Below are positions 1 to 12,104 of a DNA stretch of 64,000 nt, in pieces. The stretch comes from Coenobita brevimanus (taxonomy: Eukaryota > Arthropoda > Malacostraca > Decapoda > Coenobitidae). The position numbers were made by a program, and so were the translations under genes. The stretch is from NCBI GenBank assembly GCA_032717465.1, contig CM064713.1, forward strand, positions 8,107,001 through 8,171,000, given 5' to 3'. Positions within the stretch are counted from its first letter, which is position 1. Each line of letters starts with the position of its first letter. A model generated the notes under the pieces. The model made no database searches and was not told the DNA's origin. It saw only the letters and a program-made list of their open reading frames with translations.

Positions 1-275
1 GGAGAGTAGAAGTGGAGAAAGACTGTGAAATGCTGCTGGAAGACCTGAATGGGATCCAAGATTGGAGCCCAATGTGGGAAATGAAATTTAATGCAAAATA
101 ATGTATGATATTGGAAATGGACAAGAGTGCCAAGAGGCCATCACTGAAGTATATGATGGGTAATGAGCCAATCAAAAAAGTGAGAGAAGAGAAAGATTTG
201 GGAGTGCTGGTCCAGGATAGTTTGTCACCTGAAAAGCACATTAACAAGATAGTTAGAGAGACGTACAATCTCTAT
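1..275 (+). mobile_element. LINE family B fragment (RT C-terminal part)
   Basis: The segment after the RT catalytic region of CR1/Jockey-like family B, cut by the window start. The frame at 105-250 reads KSAKRPSLKYMMGNEP and later VLVQDSLSPEKHINKIV, which recur in the family B copies near 2650-2760 and 36840-36970. Similarity ends near 275, where the reading frame passes into unrelated AT-rich DNA. Confidence 0.85.
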
Positions 276-904
276 AAAAATAAAATAGCTAATAAAGCTA
301 TAAAAAGATTTAACATTCACTCTTTGCCTCTCCTTGGTGATTTTCATTTAGCAAATGATGGAAGCTCTTACACACAAAGCTTTGGTATGACCAAGCAGTC
401 ATGGAGCTTTCCCCTTGTATCAGCCGGTAAACACAACAAAGCCCTTCACCTTGAATATTGCAAGGGAGAAAATGGAAAAAAAGAAATACTGTACTGGTAA
501 TCCCAGCCCATCCTAACTTTTCCCCTGATGAATTAATGACATCAATAAATGAAGTAACCAAAAGGAAAAGTGTTACAGTATATTTCATTCACCGGATAAT
601 ACCATTACTGAGGCAGCCATGAACTGTGCCTGGGATAAAGTTACAGTGTCAGCAGAGTTCAACGAGATAATTTTTTTTTTTTTTCTATAGCCATCCGCGG
701 ATATTCAGAACCGTGTATGCTAAAACCACGGATGTTAAGGAATGACTGTACATCATATGTTAAGAATTCTTGATGGTCTGGGACAACAAGATTGTGGATA
801 TACATTATGTGGATTGACATTCCCTGTGAGAAACTGTGTATGTTACCAGCAGACACTATATCCTGTACATTGTGTTATGAGATATATACTAGTGCCTATA
901 TAAT
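276..904. other. Unassigned intronic DNA with a possible pogo/Tigger-type end
   Basis: No gene recognised. A T-tract lies at about 669-684. On the minus strand, about 690-757 begins CAGTCATTCCTTAACATCCG and continues with degenerate ATCCGTGG-type repeats, the style of a pogo/Tigger terminal inverted repeat. A matching left end was not found. Confidence 0.35.
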
Positions 905-1120
905 GTCTACACATGTGAGTAAGGTGGAGTGGGGGAGAGGGAGGGGGAGGCCAAGGATGAGATGGAGGGATGGAGTGGAGAGGTATATGGGATAGGGGTG
1001 TGTGAGCTGGGAGCAGGGCAGTGACATGATGGGAAACAGGGGTACATGGAGGCGACTTGTTTGTGGCCACCCCTTATGGGATATAGGCATTTGGCAATAG
1101 ATAGATAGATAGACAAAGTA
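905..1120 (+). mobile_element. RTE-1 LINE, 5'-truncated 3' end
   Basis: About 215 bp of the extreme 3' end of the RTE-1 family, encoding a decayed C-terminal GRGRPRMRWRDGVERYM segment and ending in the family 3' terminus followed by four GATA-type units (about 1096-1112). RTE LINEs typically end in short tandem repeats rather than poly(A). The stub is non-coding through frameshifts. Confidence 0.85.
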
Positions 1121-1654
1121 AACACAGCCAGTGAACACATGCAGACACTCAGCCTGTGAGAGGAACAGAGGGAATAAGCGTGGCAGGATATGCCTGAGTC
1201 CCCTCCATGTCTGACCAGTAGCACAGTGAGAAAGATGATGCATAGGCAGATGCTTTCCCTACTAGCCAATTATAAGCAAACTTTCACTGTGAGAGTAGAG
1301 CAGGAGACTTGTGCTACTGCATGATAAAGTACTTAGATAGGATAGCAGGAGATTTGAGTTGTGAAATACCGAATGCTTCTGCTGCCCTGTGCCGAACAAC
1401 ACATGCCTATAGTACAGTAACTGTACAAAACAGTATGTACAGTACAACTGCACAGGGCAATATTTCTAACTGAAAACATGCAGAAAATCACTTATCAACT
1501 TATAGAAACGGCTGATGCTGTGGGAAAAACAGGAAATATCTTCCTGGGCATTTTCAAAGTAATTACCCAGAAAAATCCGCAAATTTGTGAACTCGTGAGT
1601 AGCGATCCCTGAAATTGCAGGAGTTGACATTACTTGGTGAGCTGGTGATAATAG
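1121..1654. other. Unassigned intronic DNA
   Basis: No coding or repeat unit recognised. Around 1565-1612 the minus strand reads CAGGGATCGCTACTC and continues AT-rich with TTTGCGGAT, which resembles a decayed pogo/Tigger-type end; this is a weak call. Confidence 0.3.
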
Positions 1655-2027
1655 TGTATCTATCTATCTATCTATAGCCTGACGCCCTAATTCCGCAAAG
1701 GGTGGCTGCAGACAAAACGCCTCCAAGTCGCTCTGTCACCCACTATTTGACTACCCTCCTCCCAACTCACTCCCCCCTCCCTCATATACCTCTCAACTCC
1801 ATTCCTCCACCTCTTCGTTGGTCTACCCCTCCCTTTCCCTCGCTCCACCTCACCTACATACACCCTCTTAGTCGGTCTTTCATTCTCCATTCTCTCCACA
1901 TGTCCAAACCACCTCAGTGTATTTCTCCTAATCTTCTCAACCACATCCACATCCACCCCACAATGTTCCTTCACTTCTTCATTCGTCAACCTGTCCCTCC
2001 ATGTCACTCCACATTCTCCTCTCAAGT
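1655..2027 (-). mobile_element. RTE-1 LINE subfamily b, 3' end
   Basis: A 5'-truncated RTE-1 copy. The minus-strand frame 1687-2025 encodes the last ~110 residues of the polyprotein: RNTLRWFGHVERMENERPTK, then GRGRPTKRWRNGVERYM and the end FVCSHPLRN. The 3' terminus with GCCTGACGCC and a TATC/GATA tail lies at 1655-1675. It shares the GCCTGA...CC ending with the 45.8-kb copy, unlike the GCCAGACGCC copies elsewhere, so two RTE-1 subfamilies are present. Confidence 0.9.
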
Positions 2028-2055
2028 AATAATGATAATGGTATTTAAATTCAGC

Positions 2056-4820
2056 TGTGTGTGTGTGTGTGTGTGTGGGTGGGTATTTATCTAATTGTGA
2101 TATACAGGAAATGAGCTACACTCGTGGGGTCCCATCTCTGTTTCTCAATGAGTAAAAGTTTGCTTTAAACTCATTTAAGTTTTTAGACTGGACAATCTCT
2201 TTCTCCAGGTATTCCACAGGTCTGTACATCTATAAGGAAAACTATATTTCTTGATATCCTTCAAGCAGCTTGGTTTCATCAGTTTCATTCCGTCCTCTTG
2301 TTACTCTCTTATCCCATAAAAACAGATCTTCTTTTTCAATTTTATCTACTCCCACCATGGTCCTGAACACTGCAATCATGTTGCCTCTCTTTCTCCTTTC
2401 CTCTAAGGAAGACAAATCCAGCTTTTCCAGCCTCTCTCTGTACAACAGATCTGCCAGACTGGGGACCATTTTGGTTGCTGTTCTTTGTATTCTCTCAATC
2501 TTGTTTATATCTTTCTTTTTGTGTGGGGACCACATTACTGCTGCATATTTTAGCCTGGGGCGAATCATGGCCACTATCAATTTTTTCATCATCTCTTCAT
2601 CCATATAATGAAAAGCTACTCTTATATTAATCAGGAATTTATACTTCTCTCTAACTGTCTTGTTAATGTGTTTTTCAGGTGACAAACTGTCCTGGACCAG
2701 CATTCCCAAATCTTTCTCTTCTCTTGCTTTTGTGATTGGTTCGTTACCCATCAAATAATTCAATGATGGCCTCTTGGTATTTTGCCCATTTCCAATATTT
2801 TACATTTTTTGCATTGAATTTCATATCACACATTCGGCTCCAATCGTGTATCCTATCCAGATCCTCCTGCAGCATTTTACAATCTTTCTCAACACCTACC
2901 TTCGTCAAGATCTTTGCATCATCAGCAAACAGACTTGCATAACTGCTCACTCCATCTACCATATCATTTACATAAATCAGGAACATTACTGGTGCCAACA
3001 CCGAGCCCTGTGGGACTCCACTTGTTACTTCCCTCCATCCATACATCCTATCCTTAATTACTGTCCTCATTTGTCTTTCTCTCAAAAAGTCTTTCATCCA
3101 TTCCAGGGGGTTCCCCTTGATTCCTCCTATATGCTCTAGTTTCCACATTGGTGTCTTATGGGGTACCTTGTCGAAGGCCTTCTCCAAATCTAAATACACA
3201 CAATCCACCCAACCATCTCTCTCCTGAAGCACGTCAATTGCTCTTGAGTAAAAACTCAATAAGCTGGAAACACATGACCTTCCACTTCTAAATCCAAACT
3301 GGCTATCAGCCAAAATATTCATCTCTTCTAGATATTTTATCCATCTGTCTTTCAGAATTCTTTTGCGCAGTTTTGTGACCATGCTGGTTAGGGACACTGG
3401 TCTATACTACAGGGGTTCTTCCCTGTTTTGTCCCTTATAAATTGGTACCACATTTGCCCTCTTCTATTCTTGAGGCACTTTCCCCTCTTCCAGAGAACAC
3501 ACAATTAAACTGTGAATCTTATCCGCCAGTTGTTTTCTACATTCCTTCAGTACCCAGTTAGAGATTCCATCTGGTCCTGGGGCTTTCCTTACATCTTGAG
3601 TTTCCAGCAATTTATACACTTCCTGTACTTCCACTTTTATATCTTTTATCAATACATTTCTAGTCACTCCCTCCCCTTCCACAAACTCCTTTTCATTAGT
3701 GAAAACTGATTGGAAACATTTGTTCATTATTTCTGCTTGCATTGCTGCATCTTCATAGACCTCTCAATCTACTTTCAGTTTGGTGATTCCTTCCTTTTGT
3801 TTCAGTTTGCCATTGGCAAATCTATAAAACAGTTTGAGTTCATCTATACATTTGTCTATTATACCTTTTTCAAAATTCCTTTTTTCGTCTCTATGTATTC
3901 TTGTGTATTCATTTCTAGTTCTTTTATATTGTTCCTTTGATCTGTTACCTCTCTTTCTCCAGTTGTTCCACGCCATGTCTTTCTCTTTCTTTTGCTGTCA
4001 TACACCTTCTATTAAACCACTTCATTTTCCTGTTTTCTTTCCCCCTTACTCGTGGCACAAATTTTTCCACTCCCAAATTATAGAGGCCTAGAAAAATATC
4101 CCACTTCCTCTGTATCTCTCTTGTTTCTCTGAATTTTCTCTAATCTGCATTTTTGAAAAATTTATTCAATCCTGTAAAGTTTGCTTTCCCAAAGTTGTAT
4201 CTTCCCTGCCTATAAAGCTAGTCTCTTGGCTCCACGTTCCCTGTTATCATTTGGAACTCAGTGACCACATGATCACTTTTTCCAATAGGACACAGATATT
4301 TCAATGATTCTGTTACATCGGTTTTTTTGGTAAACAGTAAGTCTAGTCTTGCTGGTGTGTCCTCACCTCAGAACCATGTCTCTTCTTTGACCCATTGCGT
4401 CATCACATTTTTTATTGTTATATTTAATAATGTAGTGCCCCCCGAATCTCTTCTGGCTCCTGAGTTCCATTCCTCCCAGTTCACCTCTTTACAATTGAAG
4501 TCACCCATTAAAATTATATTGTTACTTTTCTGTCATTTTCTGTAAGTAACTAACCATGTCTGACACCATTTCCTGGTATTCATCATCACTCCAATCTCTG
4601 GTCTTAGGGGGAACATACACTATTGCCATATCTCTATTGCTATTCTCTCCAGTTTCTAATTTCATATATATCAGTTCGGCCCTGCCTTCTCCCATTTCCA
4701 CGGTATCTACATTTATGTTGTTCTTCACTGCTATCATCACTCCTCCTTCCATTTTACCTTTTCGGTCTCTTCTCCACAGTTTGTATTTACCATCTCCCAT
4801 ATGAACATCAATATCTTCTC
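2056..4820 (-). mobile_element. LINE family B copy 2, 3' half (EN part, RT, tail)
   Basis: Degenerate CR1/Jockey-like non-LTR retrotransposon on the minus strand. In coding order: endonuclease piece near 4522-4800 (GDGKYKLWRRD), linker near 3764-3976, RT start near 3464-3742 (VRKAPGPDGISNWVLKECR), RT core 2744-3397 (FDKVPHK, SGVPQGSVLAP and the catalytic LFADDAKIL), then the C-terminal part 2242-2763. Frameshifts separate these blocks, so it is a pseudogene. The 3' end carries a (GT)n tract (CA on the coding strand) at 2056-2090. The copy continues at 6607 after a piggyBac-like insertion. Confidence 0.9.
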
Positions 4821-4824
4821 TTAA

Positions 4825-6602
4825 CCCCTACACCGCGGGCATTTTTATCAATGTTTTGTGTGTGCTGCGGGGTTATTCGGGCTCCGACAGACTCTCAAAA
4901 AATATTTGCCAAAAATCAGTTATTAGTCCTAGAATATTAAAATTACATATGCTTATGGCACATACCTTCAGCTTTCTCCTGGAATGTTTGTTGAGCCTTC
5001 GTCGGTTACCGTAGGACTTGTGGAGTCCTCTGAAGTTGGGTAACGAAGTCTCCACTTTACACTTCCCGACAACCCGTAATATGATTACCACAGCCAGATA
5101 TTAACACTATAAACACTACGCTATGATTTTCAAGTAGTTTGGGATCCATACTCCAAAAAAAAAACCACTGTGAAAGCAATGAAAATTACGAGCGTGTCTG
5201 ACCGTCGCACTTGCGCTAGTTCGCTCTTGGTACTCTGTCATTTATTATTCATAAAACCCCTCACACTTTATATTTCTATAACTACATAACACTTATATAT
5301 ATCTACAGTCTTTATCCATAAGTTTCCTTCAGTGGTATTAGTTTATTGTCACTGTAGGGATTCAATTTCTTTCAGTAAAATACGTAGCATTCACTTTCTC
5401 GTCCTGTATACTAGCATTGAGAGTGAATGTCACTTTCATCTTCACTCTCATAACTCATAGTATTCAGACATGCTAGAGTGAAACTTTCACTTTCATTACT
5501 CCTAGGGTATATACTCGTATTCTTATAATACTACTCATTTATATTTATATTTACGTTCTCTATTTTATTTACGTTATTTACATTTCTATTTTATTTACAC
5601 TGTGTTATGCACTGTCAGTTGAAGTAACTTATAAAACTATTTTCCATTGTTCACGTATATTTACATTCATTACTTTCACTTGCTTTTTACACATTATTTA
5701 CACATTATTTACAATTCCACTTGCACTGTTTTACTCAATAGAAAGATCGTAGTCACTCTTTTATCAATTGTCAGCCCTTTACCTCTTTCCACACGAGGTT
5801 TAGTAGGGGGTAAAGGTCACAGGGCCCTTTGCATGGGGGTGAAAAGGACCTGAAGCTAGCAAGAGCGAACAGACGTACCCCCACACTGGAAGATGAGTGT
5901 GAATTGATAAGGGTGGGCCGGGGTGGTGGCCTACCTAGGGAAATCAGTACTGCCAACGTTTAGCCTCTTGACACAGCTAATTATAGCAGTGAAATGATTG
6001 GCAGGAAATCTAGACAATACATTATAAATTAGGTAGTTCCAGGTGAATGTAGATATCACTTAGGCATCTCCCTTCCCTCCTTATATGTATATTTATTACG
6101 AAAATAGATTATACGGCATATTTCAAGGGGAAATAAACAGCGAAAATTAGCGAACGAGTGCACATGAGGTGTTGTCAGGTGATAATTAGCCAATTCCAGG
6201 TGTATGGCACTCTCACTTACCTTATTTCTTTCTTGTATATATTATTTGGTATAAGAATAGGGCATAGGGCTTATTTCAATGGATGAAATCAGTGAAAAAT
6301 TCCAGGGAAGATTTACTTAGCGTAGCACGGCCAGGCAGGCGAGAGGATAGGGTAATGGAGGGGGGGGTAGGGAGGGGAGTCAAGAACGGGGAGAAATGGC
6401 TAAATTGTCAACAATGGATGGGAGTACAGATGAGATTAGGAGTGCTGACTAGTGTTGGACATTGGCAGTACTGATAGATGATACAAGCCCCCACTTGGAA
6501 GCCCGGGTGAATTCAAAATAACACAGAATCACAAAAGTGACGCCCCATGGTATGATCCCTTGCTCCCAAGCGTCACGAAAGTGACACCCCGTGGTTAAGG
6601 GG
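4825..6602. mobile_element. piggyBac-like non-autonomous element pB-1
   Basis: A 1.78-kb element flanked by TTAA at 4821-4824 and 6603-6606. The ends are imperfect inverted repeats: CCCCTACACCGCGGG on the left and, on the reverse strand, CCCCTTAACCACGGGG on the right. TTAA duplication with CCCY-type ends is the piggyBac hallmark. No transposase ORF is visible, so it would need one in trans. Removing it and one TTAA restores the LINE B endonuclease sequence without loss. A near copy in reverse orientation lies at 44495-48345. Orientation is arbitrary. Confidence 0.85.
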
Positions 6603-6606
6603 TTAA

Positions 6607-7984
6607 TTTAGTCTCTACAAAGCACATAACATCAGGTTCATGTACCATAAAAAAATCGTTGATTTCTAGCCTTGCCGATATTAAACCATCAACATTAGTA
6701 TATGCCACCTTCCAATTATTTTTGATGTTTTTTATACCCTCATTTCTCTTTCTCTTCGTTGGTACCACTTCCTTAATTTCTGATCCATGACTCTCCAATA
6801 AAACACTGTCTTCTCTTCCTCCGTTCTCTGTTCGGTTTTTACCTTCGCTTCCTGTACTAACTCCTTTATTTTATTTTAGCTCTTTCTTCCTCATTTGCAT
6901 CTCTCCTTATCCAAACATTGTTGAACCCTTCCTTGTCTGATAATTTCCATATTCTACTGATAATTTCATTTACTGTTGCCTGAGACTTAAACTTTACCTT
7001 CAATGGCCTTGCCCCTCCTTCCTCGTACTTTCCTAACCTAAACACCTCTTCAATCTCTTCTTGAGCTTCGTTGTTTTCCTCCATGACTACTGATATTATT
7101 CCTTTAACTTTACTCAGTTCCTCTCTTTCTCTTTTTGATCTTATTGTCATACGTTTTTCTTTAACTCCTGAAATTATTACACATTTTTTCTTATCTGCTA
7201 CATCCCTGACTAAACATTCTCTACTTCTCAGCACCCTAACCACTTCCCTCTCCACCTTTTCCTTGCTTTGTTGCTCTATAATCTCTTTCAAATTTACATT
7301 TCCCTCTTCCTGAATTTTCTTCCACGCCTTATGTTGCTCCTTGATTTCTTTAATGTGCTCGTCCTGAATTCTTGATTTGGATTCATACTCATCTAGTTTG
7401 CTTTTCATCCTGTCTCTTTCTTCTTCCAACTTCTTATTCTCCCTCGTAAGCTGTTTTATTTCATTTGAGGCTGATTCATTCCTCACTTTTAATTCAGTAA
7501 CTTCTCTTTCTTGCTCATCACTACATGTACAAATTTTTTCCAGTTTATTTCGCAGACTTTTAGTCTCATTTTCCTGCTCTATAGTCCGTTCCTGTAACTC
7601 TTTAATTACTACCCATACCTTTTTTTTATCTCCTGGACATTCCTCTCCGCTGTTTTCTCTACACCTGCTGTTCTTGTTTGGTTCAACTTAATACTTCCAT
7701 TTGCCCCATCCTCTTCAGAAAAGCCCTCAAACTCTCTCTCGCTGATTGTAAACAATGCCCCGTCCCTTTCCGCCATGAGTCAACCATATGGAGACTTTCT
7801 GTTTTCACTGTATCTTGTTCTATTTATGACCGAAACCGCGTTTTTTTTTTTTTTTTTTTAACTACTGTCCGACGTGACCACCACTCATGCACTCATTAAC
7901 ATAATCACAAATAGGCTGGTCTTCTTTTCGTCACTGATTTAGTGATTATTTCCCCACGATCAAGGAAGGGCTCCGTCTCTGTCG
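6607..7984 (-). mobile_element. LINE family B copy 2, 5' half (ORF1 and EN start)
   Basis: Continuation of the LINE B copy across the piggyBac-like insertion. The minus frame 6595-6798 gives the endonuclease start (YTNVDGLISARLEIND, VMCFVETKL). The frame 6866-7486 is ORF1, a lysine/glutamate-rich coiled coil (LTRENKKLEEERDRMKSKLD) followed by a conserved block (CVIISGVKEKR, then EVFRLGKYEEGGARPLKVKF). An ATG near 7777 with the same MAE start as the 27719 copy is the likely ORF1 start, followed by a frameshift. The 5' end abuts a TG microsatellite at about 7985. Confidence 0.85.
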
Positions 7985-8033
7985 GCGACCTGTGGGTGTG
8001 GGTGTGGGTGTGTGTGTGTGTGTGTGTGTGGGG
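7985..8033. repeat. (TG)n microsatellite between two LINEs
   Basis: TG-rich tract, imperfect GTGGG units then pure TG. It is both the 3' tail of the LINE F copy on its right (CA on the coding strand) and the position where the 5' end of LINE B copy 2 stops. Confidence 0.9.
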
Positions 8034-10396
8034 GTGTTCTTACCTAATTGTTCTTACCTAATTGTATCTGTACAGGAATGAGTGAAACTGATACTGTCCC
8101 TTGTATTAAACCATTTTTATCATACATATCCTTTAGTATATTAATACTTTTGGCACACACTATTTCATTCGGTAGTGCATTCCATTGATTAATTGCCTTA
8201 TTTGGGAAACTGAATTGCCTTATGTCTTTATCGCCTCTCTTTTTATGTAATTTTTTGCAGTGTGCTCTTGCTGATGCATCCCCATAGGATATATATTCAC
8301 TAATGTCTATTTTCTTTTTCCATGAGATGCATTTATATAGCATAATCATGTGTCCTCTTTTTCTTCTCCTGTAGTGGTGGTAGATTCAGTTTTTCTGGTC
8401 TTTCTTCATAGCTAAAATCCCTCATGCTTGGTACCCATCTTGCAGCTGCCCTTTGTACTATTTCAGTCTTATCTATGTGTTTTTTGTGATGACGATGCCA
8501 GACTACTGATGCATACTCCAGGGTTGGTCTGACAAATGATGTTTTGATCTTTCTCAGCATGTCATCGTTTATACAGTACAGTACTGTATATGTGAATGCT
8601 GTTCTCATATTAGCAAACAATGTATACGTGTTACATACCTTCTCACTGGTGTGGTCAGCTGGAAATAGTTTGTTATTGATACTCACTCCTATGTCCTTCT
8701 CCTTTTCTGATATGTGTAGGGTTGATCATCTTAGCTTATAATCCCAGTCTGGTCTTTTCTCACTTTTACCAAACTTAATTACTTGACACTTGTCCACATT
8801 AAATTCGATTTGCCATATATTGCTCCATTCACATAGCTTATTTGATTCGTCTTGCAGCTGTTTGCAAGAATCTGTGTTAGTTAGTAATTTTTGTTTGTAT
8901 TTTTGCATCATCCATTTCTGATGTTACTGTCTGTCATTTATGTATAGGTAAACACATAATTGGTGCCAGCACTGAGCTCTGTGGAACTCCACTAGTCACT
9001 TCCCTCCATGATGAGTAATTTCCCCTTAATACTGTTGTCATTTCCCTTTTGTGGTAGGTGGTGGCGACCATCATCCACTCACTTGATGTAGTGCTGCCCA
9101 CTTCTTCCTTAGCCTTTATCATTCTTTTTCTGTGTCTGCCCTCCTCTCTTCCTATTTCTCCCATCTTTCCTGTCACTTCTTATTGCTTTTCTTTCCTTTA
9201 CAGGTGGCTTTACATTGAGTGACAAGCCAAATGGTTTCCTGTAAGCCAAGAAACCATTTACAGCGCTGGGTGGTAACCATATAACTAAACCAAACGTGCT
9301 CCCTACGTTTCAACAAGTGGGTTGGTGGAGGGTTAGTGACCCTCCCTGTAAAACAAATAACTCAGAGTCAAGTGACCACCCCTTACTGGATTATGGTATC
9401 TGGCAATGGATGGATGATTTCCCTTTGTTTGAGAAAATCTGCAGCCAGCAGTACAGATTGCCTTGAATGCCTCCTTAATGGTACAGTTTCCATAAAAGCC
9501 TTTATGCAGTATTCAGTCAGATGCTTTCTTGAAATAATAGATACAGTCCACCCTTTTCTTTTCTGTAATGTTGCTGTAACCTTATCATAGTAGCATAATA
9601 GATAAGTAACATGATTTTCCATTTCTGAAACCGAACTTTCTTGCTTTTATCATACTGTGGTCTTCTAGATGGTTTACCCAAACTTTTCTTATCAGCTTTT
9701 TCTAGTATCTTACATCACTGGTCAGCAATACTGGTCAGTAGTTTAGTGGATTTTGTCTGTTTCCTTTCTTGAATAGGGGGAACATTGTTTCCTTTCTTGC
9801 AAATGTCAGGTAGTGTACCTTGACCTAAGGATTCCTTGAATATTAAATACAATGGTCTGCTTAACTCTTCTGCACATTCCTGTAGCACCCAGCCTGGAAT
9901 TTCGTCAGGACCATTTGCTTTTCCTTTGTCTAATTTACTTAATGCTTCCTGTTCTTCTTTTTCTGATATGTGTATATCTGGTAATACATATGGGCATACA
10001 TGTTCTATATCATCTCTTTCAAAAAATTTTTCTTTTGTAAACTCTGATTGGAAGTTTTCATTTAGTGCATCACAAATACCTTTCTCTTATGTATAAATGC
10101 TCCCCTCATCTGTAATGGACTGTATTTTATCTTTAACTTTTGTTTTGCTTAGGCTGTAGCTGTAAAATAGCATAGATTGATCACTACTTTTATTTATAAT
10201 GTCTTCCTCAGACTGTCTCTGAGCCTCCCTCCTTATCTTTGTATAATCATATCCTGCCTGTTTATAGTTGTTTTATGCCCACTCACTATTTTGTCTTTTG
10301 TGTTTATTCCACAGCAAGTCTCTTTTTCCTTTGGTTTTTTTACATTCTGTATTAAACCATTTCCTTATTCTCATTTCAGTTTCTTTGTGCAGAGGG

Positions 10397-10397
<1 letters not shown>
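8034..10397 (-). mobile_element. LINE family F (CR1/Jockey-like), interrupted by a SINE
   Basis: A diverged relative of family B on the minus strand. The frame 8333-8686 corresponds to the post-RT part (FVRPTLEYASVVWHRHHKKH) and 8044-8349 to the C-terminal block (RQFSFPNKAINQWNALPNEI). RT pieces appear at 8934-9060 (WREVTSGVPQSSVLAP) and, degraded, at 9420-9640. 5'-ward homology continues with decay to about 10390. The 3' end repeats TTACCTAATTGT twice before the TG tail. A SINE-like insertion occupies about 9056-9415. No intact ORF remains. Confidence 0.75.
9056..9415 (+). mobile_element. SINE with RTE-1-derived body, non-5S head
   Basis: Inserted in LINE F. About 9310-9407 is the same body as in the 5S-headed SINE at 28.1 kb: GGGTTGGTGGAGGGTTAGTG, then CCCTCCCTGTAAAACAAATA, then TGACCACCCC...ATTATGG and TCTGGCAATGGATGGATG as tail. 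The upstream ~150-250 bp (TTTCTCCC...TTTCCTGTCACTT, GGTGGCTTTACATT) also occurs in the reverse copy at 38740-39015, so it belongs to the unit. No tRNA or 5S promoter boxes were recognised in this head. The left boundary is uncertain. Confidence 0.65.
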
Positions 10398-10436
<39 letters not shown>

Positions 10437-10447
10437 TGTGTGTGTAT
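10398..10447. repeat. (TG)n microsatellite at the LINE F 5' break
   Basis: Nearly pure TG tract with one GG interruption, directly abutting the 5' truncation of LINE F, whose other end also carries a TG tract. Confidence 0.9.
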
Positions 10448-10490
10448 TTACTTTTTTTTTATTTGTTTTTAACATGGTTATGTAGATGTA

Positions 10491-12078
10491 CAGTAAACTC
10501 CAGATTATACAATGTAATAGAGCCAAAGGTCTGACTTATACTGTCAAAATGCCGTTATGCAAAAGTCCCTTAGAGGCCCCAAACCCTCCAACCCTGTAAC
10601 ACTCATCCACTGTCTAGCCTCTACCAAACACTTTAAAATGTCAAAAAGCAGCTAATGAAAGTTCCTAAAAATATAATTCTGTAATGTACTGTTAAGTGCA
10701 CTGTAATTTTATGTACTCAAGCAATTTCAAGTTGATGATGGGTATAATATCAAAGTCCTCCCAGCCAGGAGACCAGTTTTTGTTCAGCTGGCAGCACATG
10801 TACTGTATAATGCACATTGTAAACAGTATAAATCATCAAAAATAATCTGAAAGACATTCCTGATATTGAAATACTGATGTACTGTGAAGTACACTGTAGT
10901 CTTATGTACAGAAATACATTTCGTGTTGATGGTGGTGATTATGATGATGATGATGGTGGTGGTGGTGTAGACATTGTTGGAGAATACTGTACAATAACAC
11001 CCAAAATAAACTATCAAAACATCAAAAAAACAGAAAGAGCATGAATAAAATGAACCATGCTTCACTACTGTGCTGTACTATGTACACCATAATGTACTTT
11101 TTTCTATCGAAATTCTAGCACTCTGCCACGCAGAACACAACAAAACTTTCATCTCGTAGTATCAGGGACAACTTCACTTGGGAAGAAACAGTTGTCTAAA
11201 TGAATTTATATCCTGTGTTAACAATTCCTTTGTAACATGATTATTTTGCTTAGTAAAATAAACACATTTTTACCAACACTTCTCATTTAGTAACACAATT
11301 AAATCGACTCTTCTTTCCATGACACTTTCGTCGGTGCCTTAGCAGAATCCTACAGTCACTTGTACAGTGCAGTAATGTACACTTCAGAACACTGTAAGGT
11401 GTACTTACCTGAGAGGAGAGGAGGGGAGGGCTGGTTGCAGTCCGACATGTCAGAAAGCCACAACACTAGAAGGCCAGCCAGGTTTTGGAGGGTAACCCAT
11501 TGCAACGTTGCCATTTAATAATAATAATGTTTTGGAAGAGACATAGAGTGCAGTGTAGGTTCATTTGAATATCGACACCACAACAGTGGAGGAATACAAT
11601 GGAGAGTAAGAGGACACCCACCTTCCTGCTGTCAACCATTGAAAACTCTGCATTAGAATTCTCCCTCCCTGCCTTAGCCAGTCAGAACTCTTCTACTCCC
11701 AACCACTGCATCTCCCCTCCCTACTCAAAACCAAACACCCCTTGAGCTACTAGGCCCACCAACTATCAATCATCCCTCCCTCCCTCCCTCCCTCAACACT
11801 CCACCCCCTTCATATTGCAGTACATGGACAGTATAACTCCATTTAAAGTGCGTATTTTATTTCTGTATTCTCTTTTTATGTGATTGTGGCTTGATGTTTG
11901 ATGACAACAACTGTCTCATGCAGGATACTAATATACTTTTAGCCAGAAGAAAGGGTCCTTCACGCCGGGTAGTGTAAAAGATTTAATGCTTTCTGCCGGA
12001 TACCATTTTAATTCAGCCTCTACACCAAATAATGTCGTATATCGGATAGCGCCGAGGTGGATAATCAGGAGTTTGCTG
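10491..12078. mobile_element. pogo/Tigger-like non-autonomous element T1
   Basis: Inverted ends CAGTAAACTCCAGATTATAC at 10491 and, read on the minus strand from 12078, CAGCAAACTCCTGATTATCC, flanked by TA at 10489-10490 and 12079-12080. TA target duplication with CAGT-type ends fits the pogo/Tigger branch of Tc1/mariner. The ~1.6-kb interior has no transposase ORF and includes GAT-rich and CCCT-rich stretches and repeated TACTGTA-type motifs. It ends 110 bp upstream of the RTEL1 exon. Confidence 0.7.
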
Positions 12079-12104
12079 TATATGGCACATAGCATGCCAG
12101 TGAT

